NCBI GenBank assembly: GCA_963708805.1 | Contig: CAVPUA010000003.1 | Coordinates: forward strand, 1,364,001 to 1,428,000 | Direction: 5' to 3' | Source of the DNA: CAVPUA01 sp963708805 | GTDB taxonomy: Bacteria > Actinomycetota > Actinomycetes > Mycobacteriales > Jatrophihabitantaceae | Length of the DNA stretch: 64,000 nt | Part shown: positions 36,772 through 44,883 of the stretch, piece by piece | How positions within the stretch are numbered: the first letter of the stretch is position 1 | Layout: the number at the start of each line of letters is the position of its first letter | Translations under genes and position numbers: made by a program | Notes under the pieces: model-generated | The model's database searches: none | What the model was told of the DNA's origin: nothing | The model's input: only the letters and a program-made list of their open reading frames with translations

Positions 36772-37044
36772 CTACGCGAGTTGCGCTCGGCGGTTCTTGA
36801 GCAGGGCGGCCACCTCGCGCATGGTCAGCTCGACCGCACCCGCGGCGATCGCCTTCACGCGCAGGGGTTCGGGCAGGTCGTAGTGCCAGCGCCACGGATG
36901 ATCTTGGAAGAAACGACGCGGCATGCCGATCTCGTCGGCCATCGCGTCGAGCTCAGCGCGGGTGTCGGCGAGCAGGTGGCAGAACTCGGTGAAGCGCAGG
37001 CCCGCGTCGGGATAGGGCTGCAGCGCGTCGACGTAACAAGACAT
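36772..37044 (-). CDS. DUF4031 protein
   Basis: 90 residues: MSCYVDALQPYPDAGLRF, FCHLLADTRAELDAMADEIG, then MPRRFFQDHPWRWHYDLPEP. The YVD...HL-AD...HYDLPE pattern is the DUF4031 family. Function unknown. It starts three bases after the O-methyltransferase stop and is followed closely by fbiA, so it sits in the middle of a reverse operon. Confidence 0.85.
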   Translation of the reverse strand: MSCYVDALQPYPDAGLRFTEFCHLLADTRAELDAMADEIGMPRRFFQDHPWRWHYDLPEPLRVKAIAAGAVELTMREVAALLKNRRAQLA

Positions 37045-37047
37045 CGC

Positions 37048-37686
37048 TCAGCGCTTGACGGCGACCAGCAGCCCGTCGCCGACGGGCAGCAGCGCGGGCA
37101 CCAGGCGATCGTCGGCGCGGACGGCCTTGGCCAGTTCGCGCAGCGTCGTGGTGTCGGCGTCATGGACCGACGAGTCGGCCACGCGGTCGTGCCAGAGCAT
37201 GTTGTCGAATGCGAGCACGCCACCCGAGCGGAGCAGGCGCACCCCTTGCTCGTAGTAGACGTTGTAGGTGCCCTTGTCGGCATCGACGAACACCACGTCG
37301 TAGGCCGAGTCGGTGAGCCGCGGAAGGACCTCGGCGGCCGATCCGTTGATCAGCCGGTAGCGGCTCGTCGCGATGCCTGCCTCGACGTAGGCCTCGCGGG
37401 CGGCGCGCTGGTTCTCGGCCTCGACGTCGACGGTGGTCAGCACGCCGTCCGGACGCATGCCGCCCAGCAGCCACAGACCCGACACGCCGGCACCCGTACC
37501 GACCTCGACCACGTTCTTGGCACTCGTCGCGGCCGCGAACGCCCGTAACGTGGCACCGCCACCGGCACCGATCGGGACGCAGCCGAGTTCGGCGGCCCGG
37601 CCCCGCGCGCGTTCGAGCACGTCGTCCTCGGCGATGAACGTCTCGGCATAGGACACGCTCGTCAGGTTCACCATTGCGTCGGCCAT
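37048..37686 (-). CDS. Class I O-methyltransferase (COMT-like)
   Basis: 212 residues. SAM-binding VVEVGTGAGVSGLWLLGGM, then TTVDVEAENQRAAREAYVEA and the metal-binding YDVVFVDADKGTYNVYYEQG and LAFDNMLWHDRVADSSV. This is the catechol-O-methyltransferase-like group; in mycobacteria a homolog (Rv1220c) is divergent from sigE, as here apart from one intervening gene. Substrate unknown. Frame intact. Confidence 0.9.
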   Translation of the reverse strand: MADAMVNLTSVSYAETFIAEDDVLERARGRAAELGCVPIGAGGGATLRAFAAATSAKNVVEVGTGAGVSGLWLLGGMRPDGVLTTVDVEAENQRAAREAYVEAGIATSRYRLINGSAAEVLPRLTDSAYDVVFVDADKGTYNVYYEQGVRLLRSGGVLAFDNMLWHDRVADSSVHDADTTTLRELAKAVRADDRLVPALLPVGDGLLVAVKR

Positions 37687-37727
37687 GGGAGAAGGTTAGT
37701 GAGGGGCGAGCGCGGAACCTAGGTGGC

Positions 37728-39086
37728 TCACCGCATGGTGTCGATGATTGCCGCCAGGTCGGCCTCGGTCGTCAGTGGATTGACGATGGCGAAGCGGGTG
37801 CAGACCTGTCCGAGGTGGCGCGAGGGCGTCACGAACGCGAACTGTGACTCGAGCAGCGAGGCCGTCCAGGCGGTGTAGTCCGCGTCGCTCCAACCGATCC
37901 GTTCGAAGATCAACACCGACAGGTCGGGCTCGACCAGCAGCCGCACGTGATCAGCCGCGCGGATCAGATCCGCGCCGGCGCGGGCGACGGTCAGGGTCCG
38001 CTCCACCGCCTCGACGTAGGCATCGGTGCCGTGCACGGCGAGCGAGAACCAGAACGGCAGACCGCGCGCACGGCGGGTCAGCTGGATCGCGAAGTCGGAC
38101 GGGTTCCACTCGCCCTCGACCGTCACCGGGTCGAGATAGCCCGCGTGCTGGGTGTGCGCCGCCCGTCCCTTGACCGGATCGCGGTAGATCAGCGCGCAGC
38201 AGTCGAACGGCGCGAACAGCCACTTGTGCGGATCGACGATGAACGAGTCGGCCCGCTCGATCCCGTCGAACAGCGGACGCACGCTCGGCGCGGCCAGCGC
38301 GGCGCCCCCGTACGCGCCGTCGACGTGCAGCCACCAGCCGTTCTCGCGGGCGACCTCGCCGATCCCGGCGATGTCGTCGACCACCCCGAGGTTCGTCGTG
38401 CCCGCGGTGGCGACGACGGCGAAGATCCCGTCCCGAATCTCGGCCGGCAACGCGTCGACGGCCGCCCGCAACGCCGGGCCGAGCATCCGCCCGCGCTCGT
38501 CGCCCACGACCTCGATCACGTCGACGTCCATGACCACCCGCAACGCGTGCTTCACCGACGAGTGGGTCTCGGCGGTCACGCAGACCGCCCAGCGCGCCGG
38601 CCGGTGGCCGCGCTCGTCGAGGGCCGCCTCGCGGGCGGCGACCAGCGCCGACAGGTTGCCGATCGTGCCGCCCTGGACGAAGACCCCGCCGGCGGTCGGC
38701 GGCAGCCCCGTCAACGACACGATCCAGGCCAGCGCCTGGTTCTCGGCGTAGACGGCGCCCGAGCCTTCGAGCCACGAGCCACCGTAGATGCTCGATGCTC
38801 CCACCAGCATGTCGAAGGCGGCCGCTGACTTCGTCGGAGCGCCGGGGATGAAGGACAGGTAGCGGGGATGATCGATCGAGAGGCAGGCGGGGGCCAGGAC
38901 GTCGGCCCACAGCCGGATCGCCTCGGTGCCCCCGATGCCGGACGGCGTGACCGTCGCGCCCGCCGCCGCCTCGAGCTGCTCAGGGCTCTGCGGACGATCG
39001 AGCGGTGCGGACATCGCGAGCCGGTCGAGGCAGTAGTCGGCCAGGGCGCGCGCGGTGGCTTCGGCGTCAGCGGTGAAGGTGTGCAC
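37728..39086 (-). CDS. PLP-dependent group II amino-acid decarboxylase
   Basis: 452 residues, frame intact. Fold type I: VFVQGGTIGNLSALVAAREA, ETHSSVKHALRVVMDVDVIE, FAVVATAGTTNLGVVDDIAG, WWLHVDGAYGGAALAAPSVR, and the PLP lysine in SFIVDPHKWLFAPFDCCALI. This is the glutamate/tyrosine/2,4-diaminobutyrate decarboxylase family; the specific substrate cannot be told from motifs. It is divergent from sigE, so its promoter lies in 39087-39239. Confidence 0.9.
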   Translation of the reverse strand: MHTFTADAEATARALADYCLDRLAMSAPLDRPQSPEQLEAAAGATVTPSGIGGTEAIRLWADVLAPACLSIDHPRYLSFIPGAPTKSAAAFDMLVGASSIYGGSWLEGSGAVYAENQALAWIVSLTGLPPTAGGVFVQGGTIGNLSALVAAREAALDERGHRPARWAVCVTAETHSSVKHALRVVMDVDVIEVVGDERGRMLGPALRAAVDALPAEIRDGIFAVVATAGTTNLGVVDDIAGIGEVARENGWWLHVDGAYGGAALAAPSVRPLFDGIERADSFIVDPHKWLFAPFDCCALIYRDPVKGRAAHTQHAGYLDPVTVEGEWNPSDFAIQLTRRARGLPFWFSLAVHGTDAYVEAVERTLTVARAGADLIRAADHVRLLVEPDLSVLIFERIGWSDADYTAWTASLLESQFAFVTPSRHLGQVCTRFAIVNPLTTEADLAAIIDTMR

Positions 39087-39142
39087 GGGGTGAGCCTATT
39101 GCCGTCAATCGCCGGGTATCGACGCCTGGCGAGTGACGGGCG

Positions 39143-39168
39143 GGAACGCTGAGAGATCGCCCGGCGTT
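39143..39168 (+). promoter_or_regulatory. SigE-type (autoregulated) promoter upstream of sigE
   Basis: GGAAC at 39143-39147 and CGTT at 39165-39168 with exactly 17 bases between. This is the classic ECF SigE -35/-10 pair, so the gene very likely drives its own expression under envelope stress. The start of sigE follows 72 bases later. Confidence 0.75.
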
Positions 39169-39239
39169 AATCCCGTACACAGCTGCGGCTGGGAGGGTTG
39201 ACCTACCGGGTAAACCACCCGACCGCGACAGGAGACAGT

Positions 39240-39843
39240 GTGAGCACGGCTCAGCCCATCGACCAGCATCGGCGCGGTGCAGCCAGCACCGGTCAGCGAC
39301 GATGCGCCGTGGACGCCGCCGACGTGGGACGAGGTGGTTCGCCTGCACGCCGATCGCGTCTACCGGCTGGCCTACCGCCTCTCGGGCAACCGCGCCGACG
39401 CCGAGGACCTCACCCAGGAGACGTTCGTCCGGGTCTTCCGCTCACTCGCCGACTACAGCCCCGGCACGTTCGAGGGCTGGCTGCACCGCATCACCACGAA
39501 TCTGTTCCTGGACATGGCCCGCCGCCGCCAGCGCATCCGCTTCGACGCGCTGCCCGAGGACGCCGGCGATCGGATGGCGTCCTCCGAGGCCGGCCCCGAG
39601 CAGGCGTACGCCGAGATGAACCTCGACCCGGAGATCCAGCAGGCGCTCGACGCGCTGCCGCCCGACTTCCGCGCCGCCGTCGTCCTGTGCGACCTCGAGG
39701 AGCTGTCCTACGAGGAGATCGCGGCCACCCTCGGCGTCAAGGTCGGCACCGTGCGCTCACGCATCCACCGCGGACGTGTCCTGCTGCGCGAGGCCCTGGC
39801 CCATCGCGCGCCGGGCGTGCGCCCGATGGAGCCGGGGACATGA
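39240..39843 (+). CDS. sigE: ECF RNA polymerase sigma factor SigE
   Basis: ECF sigma factor, about 190-200 residues. Region 2 is RLAYRLSGNRADAEDLTQET then FVRVFRSLADYSPGTFEGWL. Region 4 is LSYEEIAATLGVKVGTVRSR then IHRGRVLLREAL. GTG 39240 has a GGAG five bases upstream and gives VSTAQPIDQHRRG, but the frame must change near 39270 to reach WTPPTWDEVVRLHADRVYRL. GTG 39277 would avoid that and give a shorter N-terminus. Followed by overlap (ATGA) with the zinc anti-sigma gene, then htrA and tatB, the same order as Rv1221-Rv1224. Confidence 0.9.
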
Positions 39844-40404
39844 ACCTCCCCGTCCAGCATCTTTCCGACGAGGCCGTCGCCGCCTTCGCCGACGGCGTCC
39901 TGGGCGCCGGCCCGCGGGCGCGGGCCGAACGTCACCTCGCCGACTGCGCCGAGTGCGCGTACTCGGTGGCCGAACAGCGGGCGGCGGTCTGGGCGTTGCG
40001 CGCCGCGCCGGCCCCGCGCTGCCCGGCGGTCTGCTCGACCGCTTGCGCGAGCTGCCCTCGACGACCGTCTCTGCCCCCCTCGACGAGCGTCGTTCTCGCG
40101 CCCGACGGCTCGCCGATGTTCCCCGCCTACGGCATGCACGGCGAGCGTCACCCCAGCCTGTTCACCCGCTTGATGCCGATGTCGCGTCCCGGCCCGTCGC
40201 CGCGGTCAGCAGGTCGTGCTCGTCACGGCTGCCGCCGCCCTCGTCGTCGTCGGCGCGGCCGGATCGAGCGCCGCCGCCTCGCTCAACGCCCCGGCGCAGG
40301 CGCAGCAGGTCGCCCACCTCAGTCCGGCGGGCGACTCGTCCGGGAATGTCGCCGGAAACAGCCCCGAGCTCGTCCATGACGTGAGTTCGTCCGGCCAGCG
40401 GTGA
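39840..40404 (+). CDS. rseA: Zinc-binding anti-sigma factor (RseA-like) (frame broken)
   Basis: Partner that holds SigE inactive. About 187 residues. The ZAS motif is AERHLADCAECAYSVAEQRA (H-x3-C-x2-C), in an N-terminal helical domain starting LSDEAVAAFADGVLG. After indels near 40018 and 40206 comes a membrane helix (VLVTAAAALVVVGAAGSSAA) and a short extracellular tail ending SSGQR. ATG overlaps the sigE stop. A membrane-spanning form fits release by proteolysis, which is inference. Confidence 0.82.
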
Positions 40405-40486
40405 ACTGCGCCCGGTTGGTGCTGGGCGACGGCGCTGAGGCAGACTCGTGTGGTGCGAGTGACGGCCGGCCCGAGGGAACGCCCCG

Positions 40487-42137
40487 ATGACTGAACCGCC
40501 CGCCGATTCGCGCGAGTTGCTCGATGGTCGCGGCCCGGACTCGGTTGCGGATGACTTCGCGCGACCGGACGGCGTCTTCGGATCGTTCGAACCCCAGCCG
40601 CGCCGAGCCCGCCTACGCGCCGCCGCCGCCCACCGTGTCACCCGAGGACCGCGATCGCGTTCGGCCGCCCGGCCGGCGCCGCGGAGTTCGCGCCGCCGCC
40701 CGGAGAGCGCCTGCCGCCGCGACACGGTGTCGTCGCGCCGCCCGGTGCCACCCGGCTCAGGGCAGACCTTCGGCCGCACGCCCGCGAGCTCGGACGGCTT
40801 CGATCCCGCGCCCGGCACCCGCATCGCGCCTTCGGGGCGGCCCGCCGAGTCGCCCTGGTGGAAACCAGGGGCCATCCGCGACCCGTGGCGCGACCCGGCG
40901 TCGCCGTCGTGGCTCGGCCGGCCCGCCGTGCTCGGCCGCGGGCCAGCTCGCCCAGCTCGATCCGCTCGAGGACAGCGAGTTCGACGACGACGACACCGGC
41001 GTCGAGGCGGCCGGCGACGACGAGACGCCGGACGAGCCGAAGTCGCCGCCGCATCCGGATCGGCCGGTTCGGCCTGTCGGCGTTCATCCTGTCGCTGGTC
41101 GTGGCGATCGTCGCCGGCGCGGTCGGCGGCGGAGTCGGCTACTGGCTGTTCGCCCGGGCCCACGGCGTTCTGCACAACAAGGACGTCAGCCTGTCCAAGA
41201 CCGACACTCCGGCCAACCGGCCGCCCGGCTCGATCGCCGGCATCGTCCAGAAGGTCGGGCCCGCGGTGGTGTCGATCGACGTCCACACCGCCGACCTGTC
41301 GGGCACCGGTTCGGGCGTCGTCATCGACAAGGACGGCGACATCCTGACCAACAACCACGTCGTGTCCGCGGCCGCGTCCGGCGGGACCCTGCAGGTGACG
41401 TTCACCGATCAGGACACCGTGCCGGCCAAGATCGTCGGCCGTGACCCCGAGACCGACCTGGCCGTGATCAAGGTCGACTACGACAAGCTGACGGTGGCGA
41501 CGCTGGGCGACTCGTCCACGCTCGCCCAGGGCGACCCGGTGATCGCCATCGGCTCACCGCTCGGCCTGCGCAACACCGTCACCTCGGGCATCGTCTCGGC
41601 GCTGGATCGACCGGTGGCCGGTCTCGGGCGACGAGAGCGACACCAACGCCGTGCTGGACGCGATCCAGACCGACGCCTCGATCAACCCGGGCAACTCCGG
41701 CGGCGCGCTCGTCGACGCGGCCGGCGCGGTCGTCGGCATCAACTCCGCGATCGCCTCGCTGCCGAGTTCGGGTTCGGGCCAGTCGGGCAGTGTCGGCATC
41801 GGCTTCGCCATCCCGATCAACGAGGCCCGCACCATCGCGACCGAGTTGATCAAGACCGGTAAGGCGGTGCACGCCTCGATCGGCATCAACGGCAGCGCGG
41901 TGACCGACGGGTCGCGGCAAGGGCGCCTACGTCGCCCAGGTCATTCCCGGCGGCGCGGCCGACAAGGCCGGCATCAAGGCCGGCGACGTGATCACGGTGG
42001 CCGACTCGACGCTGGTCACATCGGCCGCGGAGCTGACCGTGGTCGTCCAGAAGCACAAGCCGGGTGACGTCATCAAGGTGCGGTACTACCGCGGCAACGC
42101 CGAGACCGACGTCAACGTCACCCTCGGGTCGGGCTGA
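40487..42137 (+). CDS. htrA: HtrA/DegP-type membrane serine protease with PDZ domain (frame broken)
   Basis: About 549 residues. A long Pro/Arg-rich cytoplasmic part (frame-broken, starts MTEPPADSRELLDGRGP), one membrane helix (FGLSAFILSLVVAIVAGAVG), then a trypsin-like domain with His in DILTNNHVVSAAA, Asp in GRDPETDLAVIKVDYDKL and Ser in DASINPGNSGGALVDAAGAV. A PDZ domain follows (VAQVIPGGAADKAGIKAGDV). Indels near 40600-41060, 41625 and 41920. Envelope quality control, in the SigE regulon in mycobacteria, and placed directly after the anti-sigma gene. GAGGGA precedes ATG 40487. Confidence 0.9.
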
Positions 42138-42141
42138 CACC

Positions 42142-42491
42142 GTGTTCAACATCGGTCCGCTCGAGTTCCTGGTGCTCGCCGTCGTCGGGCTGATCGTGCT
42201 CGGGCCCGACCGGTTGCCCGGCCTGGCCCGCGACGCGGCCCGGCTGATCCGAACCCTGCGCGAGATCGCGACGGGCGCGCGTGAGCAGTTGCGTGACGAG
42301 CTCGGCCCCGAGCTGGCCGATCTCGACCTGCGTTCGCTCAACCCGAAGACCGCGATCCAGCGCGCGTTGCTCGGCGACGACGACGAATCGACGCCACCTC
42401 CGGCTTCGGTGAGAAGCCCGTGTCGCGGCCGCCGATGCAGAAACCGCTCGCGTCGGACGAGATCGCGCCGTACGACGAGGACGCCACCTGA
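42142..42491 (+). CDS. tatB: Sec-independent protein translocase TatB (frame broken near 42395)
   Basis: About 115 residues. One N-terminal membrane helix with the TatA/B pattern, FNIGPLEFLVLAVVGLIVLG then PDRLPGLARDAARLIRTLRE, followed by an amphipathic helix REIATGAREQLRDELGPELA. The tail after the indel reads GFGEKPVSRPPMQKPLASDE and ends at TGA 42491. Start is GTG 42142, four bases after htrA, no clear ribosome site other than in the htrA end. The E after NIGP and the length favour TatB over TatA. A component of the twin-arginine translocase. Confidence 0.88.
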
Positions 42492-42511
42492 CTCGTCTGG
42501 AGCCGGTCGCT

Positions 42512-42596
42512 TGTGGATGACAGGTGGACGAACTGGTGGACGACGGCGGGTTGCCGGGGGATAACAACCGGCAGCGTGTGGACATCATGTGGACGG
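42512..42596 (+). repeat. Five helically phased DnaA-box-like repeats beside an AT-rich tract
   Basis: Five nonamers related to TGTGGACAA occur at 42512, 42523, 42535, 42577 and 42588: TGTGGATGA, GGTGGACGA, GGTGGACGA, TGTGGACAT and TGTGGACGG. Spacings are 11, 12, 42 and 11 bases, that is about one or four helical turns, so they lie on the same DNA face. An AT-rich stretch (42597-42630, roughly two-thirds A+T) follows directly. The motif is close to the reverse complement of the actinobacterial DnaA box. It is in the spacer after tatB, far from any dnaA or dnaN. Confidence 0.55.
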
Positions 42597-42664
42597 AGAA
42601 ATCCCTTGAAAATAAAGGGAAAAAGCTCTTGCGCAGTCCATCGCCGACCAGATAGAAATACACC

Positions 42665-42850
42665 TGTCACCGGGAACGGAGACCGACTCGGGGGAGACTC
42701 CGGGACACGCAGAGGGTCGGGAAACCGGCGTTAGGCGCGGGTCTTCGAAGAAGGTGTCCGGGTTCGTGGAGCAGATGCGCCGAGCAATCGGCCGCGTCGA
42801 GCGAAGCGAGTCTGTTTGAGGCCCCTGCATCTCATACATGCAGGGGCCTC
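42665..42850 (+). ncRNA. Candidate small RNA ending at the 42818 terminator
   Basis: About 185 bases of non-coding DNA precede a strong intrinsic terminator. A weak promoter can be drawn: TTGCGC at 42629-42634, 18 bases, TAGAAA at 42653-42658. No intact reading frame with a plausible ribosome site is seen in either direction. The case rests on an orphan terminator with no gene to end nearby, since tatB ends 326 bases earlier. Confidence 0.25.
42818..42850. terminator. Strong intrinsic terminator (13-bp perfect stem)
   Basis: GAGGCCCCTGCAT at 42818-42830 pairs perfectly with ATGCAGGGGCCTC at 42838-42850 around a seven-base loop. A T-rich run (CATTTTC) follows a few bases later on the + strand and AAACAGA/T-rich sequence flanks the other side, so it could work in both directions. 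Confidence 0.8.
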
Positions 42851-42955
42851 AATCCATTTTCACCTGCGAACGACGTCAATCCGGTAGCGACACGACGTAG
42901 ATCACGTGAACTTCCACCCGATCTGACGCGCGCCCCGTCCTCTCGTGTCCGCGTC

Positions 42956-43019
42956 GAGTGGCCATTCCTCGCTCGAGTGGACGCAACCGCGCGACCACTC
43001 GAGCGAAAATCGGCCACTC
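42956..43019. repeat. 64-base long inverted repeat upstream of mscR
   Basis: Outer arms GAGTGGCC (42956-42963) and GGCCACTC (43012-43019) are perfect, inner arms TCGCTCGAGTGG (42969-42980) and CCACTCGAGCGA (42995-43006) are perfect, with a 14-base loop. The core CGAGTGG/CCACTCG thus occurs four times in alternating orientation. It ends 48 bases before mscR. No T-run follows, so it is more like an operator or structured leader than a terminator. Confidence 0.6.
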
Positions 43020-43067
43020 ACCTGACGCGCGCGCGGCGCGCTCCCACGACTGCGCAATGATCTGCAC

Positions 43068-44153
43068 ATGACCAATCGCGTGCAGGGAGTCGTCAGTCTT
43101 CGGCAGGGCGAGCCGGTGCGGCTCGAGACGATCCTGGTTCCCGACCCGGGCCCCGGCGAGGCGCTGGTGAAGGTGCTGGCCTGCGGCGTCTGCCACACCG
43201 ATCTGCACTATCGCGAGGGCGGCATCAACGACGACTTCCCGTTCCTGCTCGGCCATGAGGCGTCGGGCGTCGTCGAGGCGGTCGGCGACGGCGTCACCGA
43301 CGTCGTCCCGGGCGACTTCGTGATCCTGAACTGGCGGGCGGTCTGCGGCGAGTGCCGGGCCTGCCTGCGCGGACGCCCCTGGTACTGCTTCAACACCCAC
43401 AACGCTGCTCAGCCGATGACGCTCGAGGACGGCACACCGCTCTCGCCCGCGCTGGGCATCGGCGCGTTCGCCGAGAAGACGCTGGTGCACGCCGGGCAGT
43501 GCACCAAGGTCGACCCGTCCGTCCGGCCCGAGGTGGCCGGCCTGCTCGGGTGCGGCGTGATGGCCGGCCTCGGCGCCGCGATCAACACCGGCGGGGTGGG
43601 GCGCGGGGACTCGGTGGCGGTCATCGGGTGCGGCGGCGTGGGCTGCGCTGCCATCGCCGGTGCGCGCCTGGCGGGAGCGGCCAAGATCATCGCGGTCGAC
43701 ATCGACGACCGCAAGCTCGACACGGCCCGCCGACTGGGTGCGACGCACGCCGTGAACTCCTCGTCCGGCGACGCGATCGAGGCCATCCGCGGGCTGACCG
43801 GCGGGTTCGGGGCGGACGTGGTGATCGACGCGGTCGGACGGCCCGAGACGTACGAGCAGGCCTTCTACGCGCGCGATCTGGCCGGCACTGTCGTGCTGGT
43901 CGGCGTGCCCACGCCAGAGATGCGCCTCGATCTGCCGCTGCTCGACGTCTTCGGCCGCGGCGGCGCGCTGAAGTCCTCGTGGTACGGCGACTGTCTGCCG
44001 ACGCGGGACTTCCCGATGCTGATCGACCTGCATCTTGCTGGTCGCCTGCCCCTCGACGCCTTCGTCAGCGAGACGATCGGCCTGGGCGACGTCGAGGCCG
44101 CGTTCGCCGCCATGGCCCGGGGCGACGTGCTGCGCTCGGTCGTCGTGTTCTGA
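43068..44153 (+). CDS. mscR: S-(hydroxymethyl)mycothiol dehydrogenase / S-nitrosomycothiol reductase
   Basis: Mycothiol-dependent formaldehyde dehydrogenase, zinc alcohol-dehydrogenase family, 361 residues, frame intact. Catalytic zinc region LACGVCHTDLHYREGGINDD and PFLLGHEASGVVEAVGDGVT. Structural zinc cysteines in NWRAVCGECRACLRGRPWYC. The Rossmann motif is SVAVIGCGGVGCAAIAGARL. The insertion CFNTHNAAQPMTLEDGTPLS is characteristic of the class III/mycothiol group. Detoxifies formaldehyde and nitrosothiol with mycothiol. Preceded by a large inverted repeat at 42956-43019 that may regulate it. Confidence 0.9.
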   Translation: MTNRVQGVVSLRQGEPVRLETILVPDPGPGEALVKVLACGVCHTDLHYREGGINDDFPFLLGHEASGVVEAVGDGVTDVVPGDFVILNWRAVCGECRACLRGRPWYCFNTHNAAQPMTLEDGTPLSPALGIGAFAEKTLVHAGQCTKVDPSVRPEVAGLLGCGVMAGLGAAINTGGVGRGDSVAVIGCGGVGCAAIAGARLAGAAKIIAVDIDDRKLDTARRLGATHAVNSSSGDAIEAIRGLTGGFGADVVIDAVGRPETYEQAFYARDLAGTVVLVGVPTPEMRLDLPLLDVFGRGGALKSSWYGDCLPTRDFPMLIDLHLAGRLPLDAFVSETIGLGDVEAAFAAMARGDVLRSVVVF

Positions 44154-44291
44154 CGCGCTTGTCCGGCGCTGATCGACCACTCGGGGGCTGGACTGGCGCA
44201 ACTGCCGTCTCATCGGTCACAATGGCCGCACGAGCAACTTCGCGTGACGTTCGCTGGGGAAGGCGAAAATCGTCGACGACGGAGGTGCGCG

Positions 44292-44822
44292 ATGGCTGAT
44301 GCTCGGAATGCCTCGGAAGGGCGAACCGCGCTGGGCACTCGAGGCGTGGTGTTCATGCACTGCTGCCCGAGTGCGCTCGCGCCCCACGTCGAATGGGCCC
44401 TGGCCGGAGTGTTGGGCCGGCCCGCGCGCCTGACCTGGACCGCCCAGCCTGCCACCCCGCCCCACCTGCGCTCGGAAGCCACCTGGATCGGACCGGCCGG
44501 AACCGCATCGCGGCTGGCGGCCTCGCTGCGCGCCTGGCCGATGCTGGTCTTCGAAGTCACCGAGGAACCGACCGCGGGGACCGACGGCGAGCGGCTGGCC
44601 TACGTTCCTGGACGCGGGTTCCACCGCAGCATGGTGTCGGCCAACGGCGATGTGGTCGTCGGCGAGGAGCGCCTGCGTGGTCTGCTCGAGCGCTCGCGCA
44701 CCGTCGATGAGTTCCGCCACGGCATGGACGAGGTTCTCGGCACCGCCTGGGACGTCGAACTCGAGCCGTACCGGCACGCCGGCGACGGCGCGGCCGTCAC
44801 CCTGCTGCACCAGGTCGTCTGA
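44292..44822 (+). CDS. DUF3145 protein
   Basis: 176 residues. TRGVVFMHCCPSALAPHVEW, ALAGVLGRPARLTWTAQPAT and WPMLVFEVTEEPTAGTDGER are the DUF3145 signature. Start at ATG 44292 after GGAGG, downstream of an earlier in-frame ATG at 44244 that lacks one. Function unknown; the family is restricted to actinobacteria and is commonly found next to the accD carboxyltransferase gene, as here, where it is convergent with accD. Confidence 0.88.
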   Translation: MADARNASEGRTALGTRGVVFMHCCPSALAPHVEWALAGVLGRPARLTWTAQPATPPHLRSEATWIGPAGTASRLAASLRAWPMLVFEVTEEPTAGTDGERLAYVPGRGFHRSMVSANGDVVVGEERLRGLLERSRTVDEFRHGMDEVLGTAWDVELEPYRHAGDGAAVTLLHQVV

Positions 44823-44824
44823 CC

Positions 44825-44873
44825 CGATGGTGGACCAGAAGCGTCGCTAGGCACCGACTTCGGTCCACCATCG
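44825..44873. terminator. Hairpin between convergent DUF3145 and accD
   Basis: CGATGGTGGACC at 44825-44836 pairs perfectly with GGTCCACCATCG at 44862-44873, a 12-bp stem over a 25-base loop. It starts two bases after the DUF3145 stop and ends eleven before the accD stop, a good bidirectional terminator position. Confidence 0.55.
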
Positions 44874-44883
44874 CAGCGGGCAA

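Noticed and set aside
36760..36774. Leaderless promoter for fbiA (TAGGTT six bases before GTG)
   Set aside because: The hexamer contains the stop codon of DUF4031 and the genes are nine bases apart, so an operon read-through is simpler.
42597..42625. Small hairpin TCCCTT/AAGGGA after tatB as its terminator
   Set aside because: Only six base pairs and followed by an A-run on the + strand; it would end transcription only on the reverse strand, where no gene needs it.
42585..42839. 84-residue reverse frame in the tatB-mscR spacer
   Set aside because: Its ATG is inside the terminator loop, there is no ribosome site and the composition is not protein-like.
42876..44213. 445-residue reverse frame over mscR
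   Set aside because: It is the antisense of a complete, motif-rich dehydrogenase and has no family features of its own.
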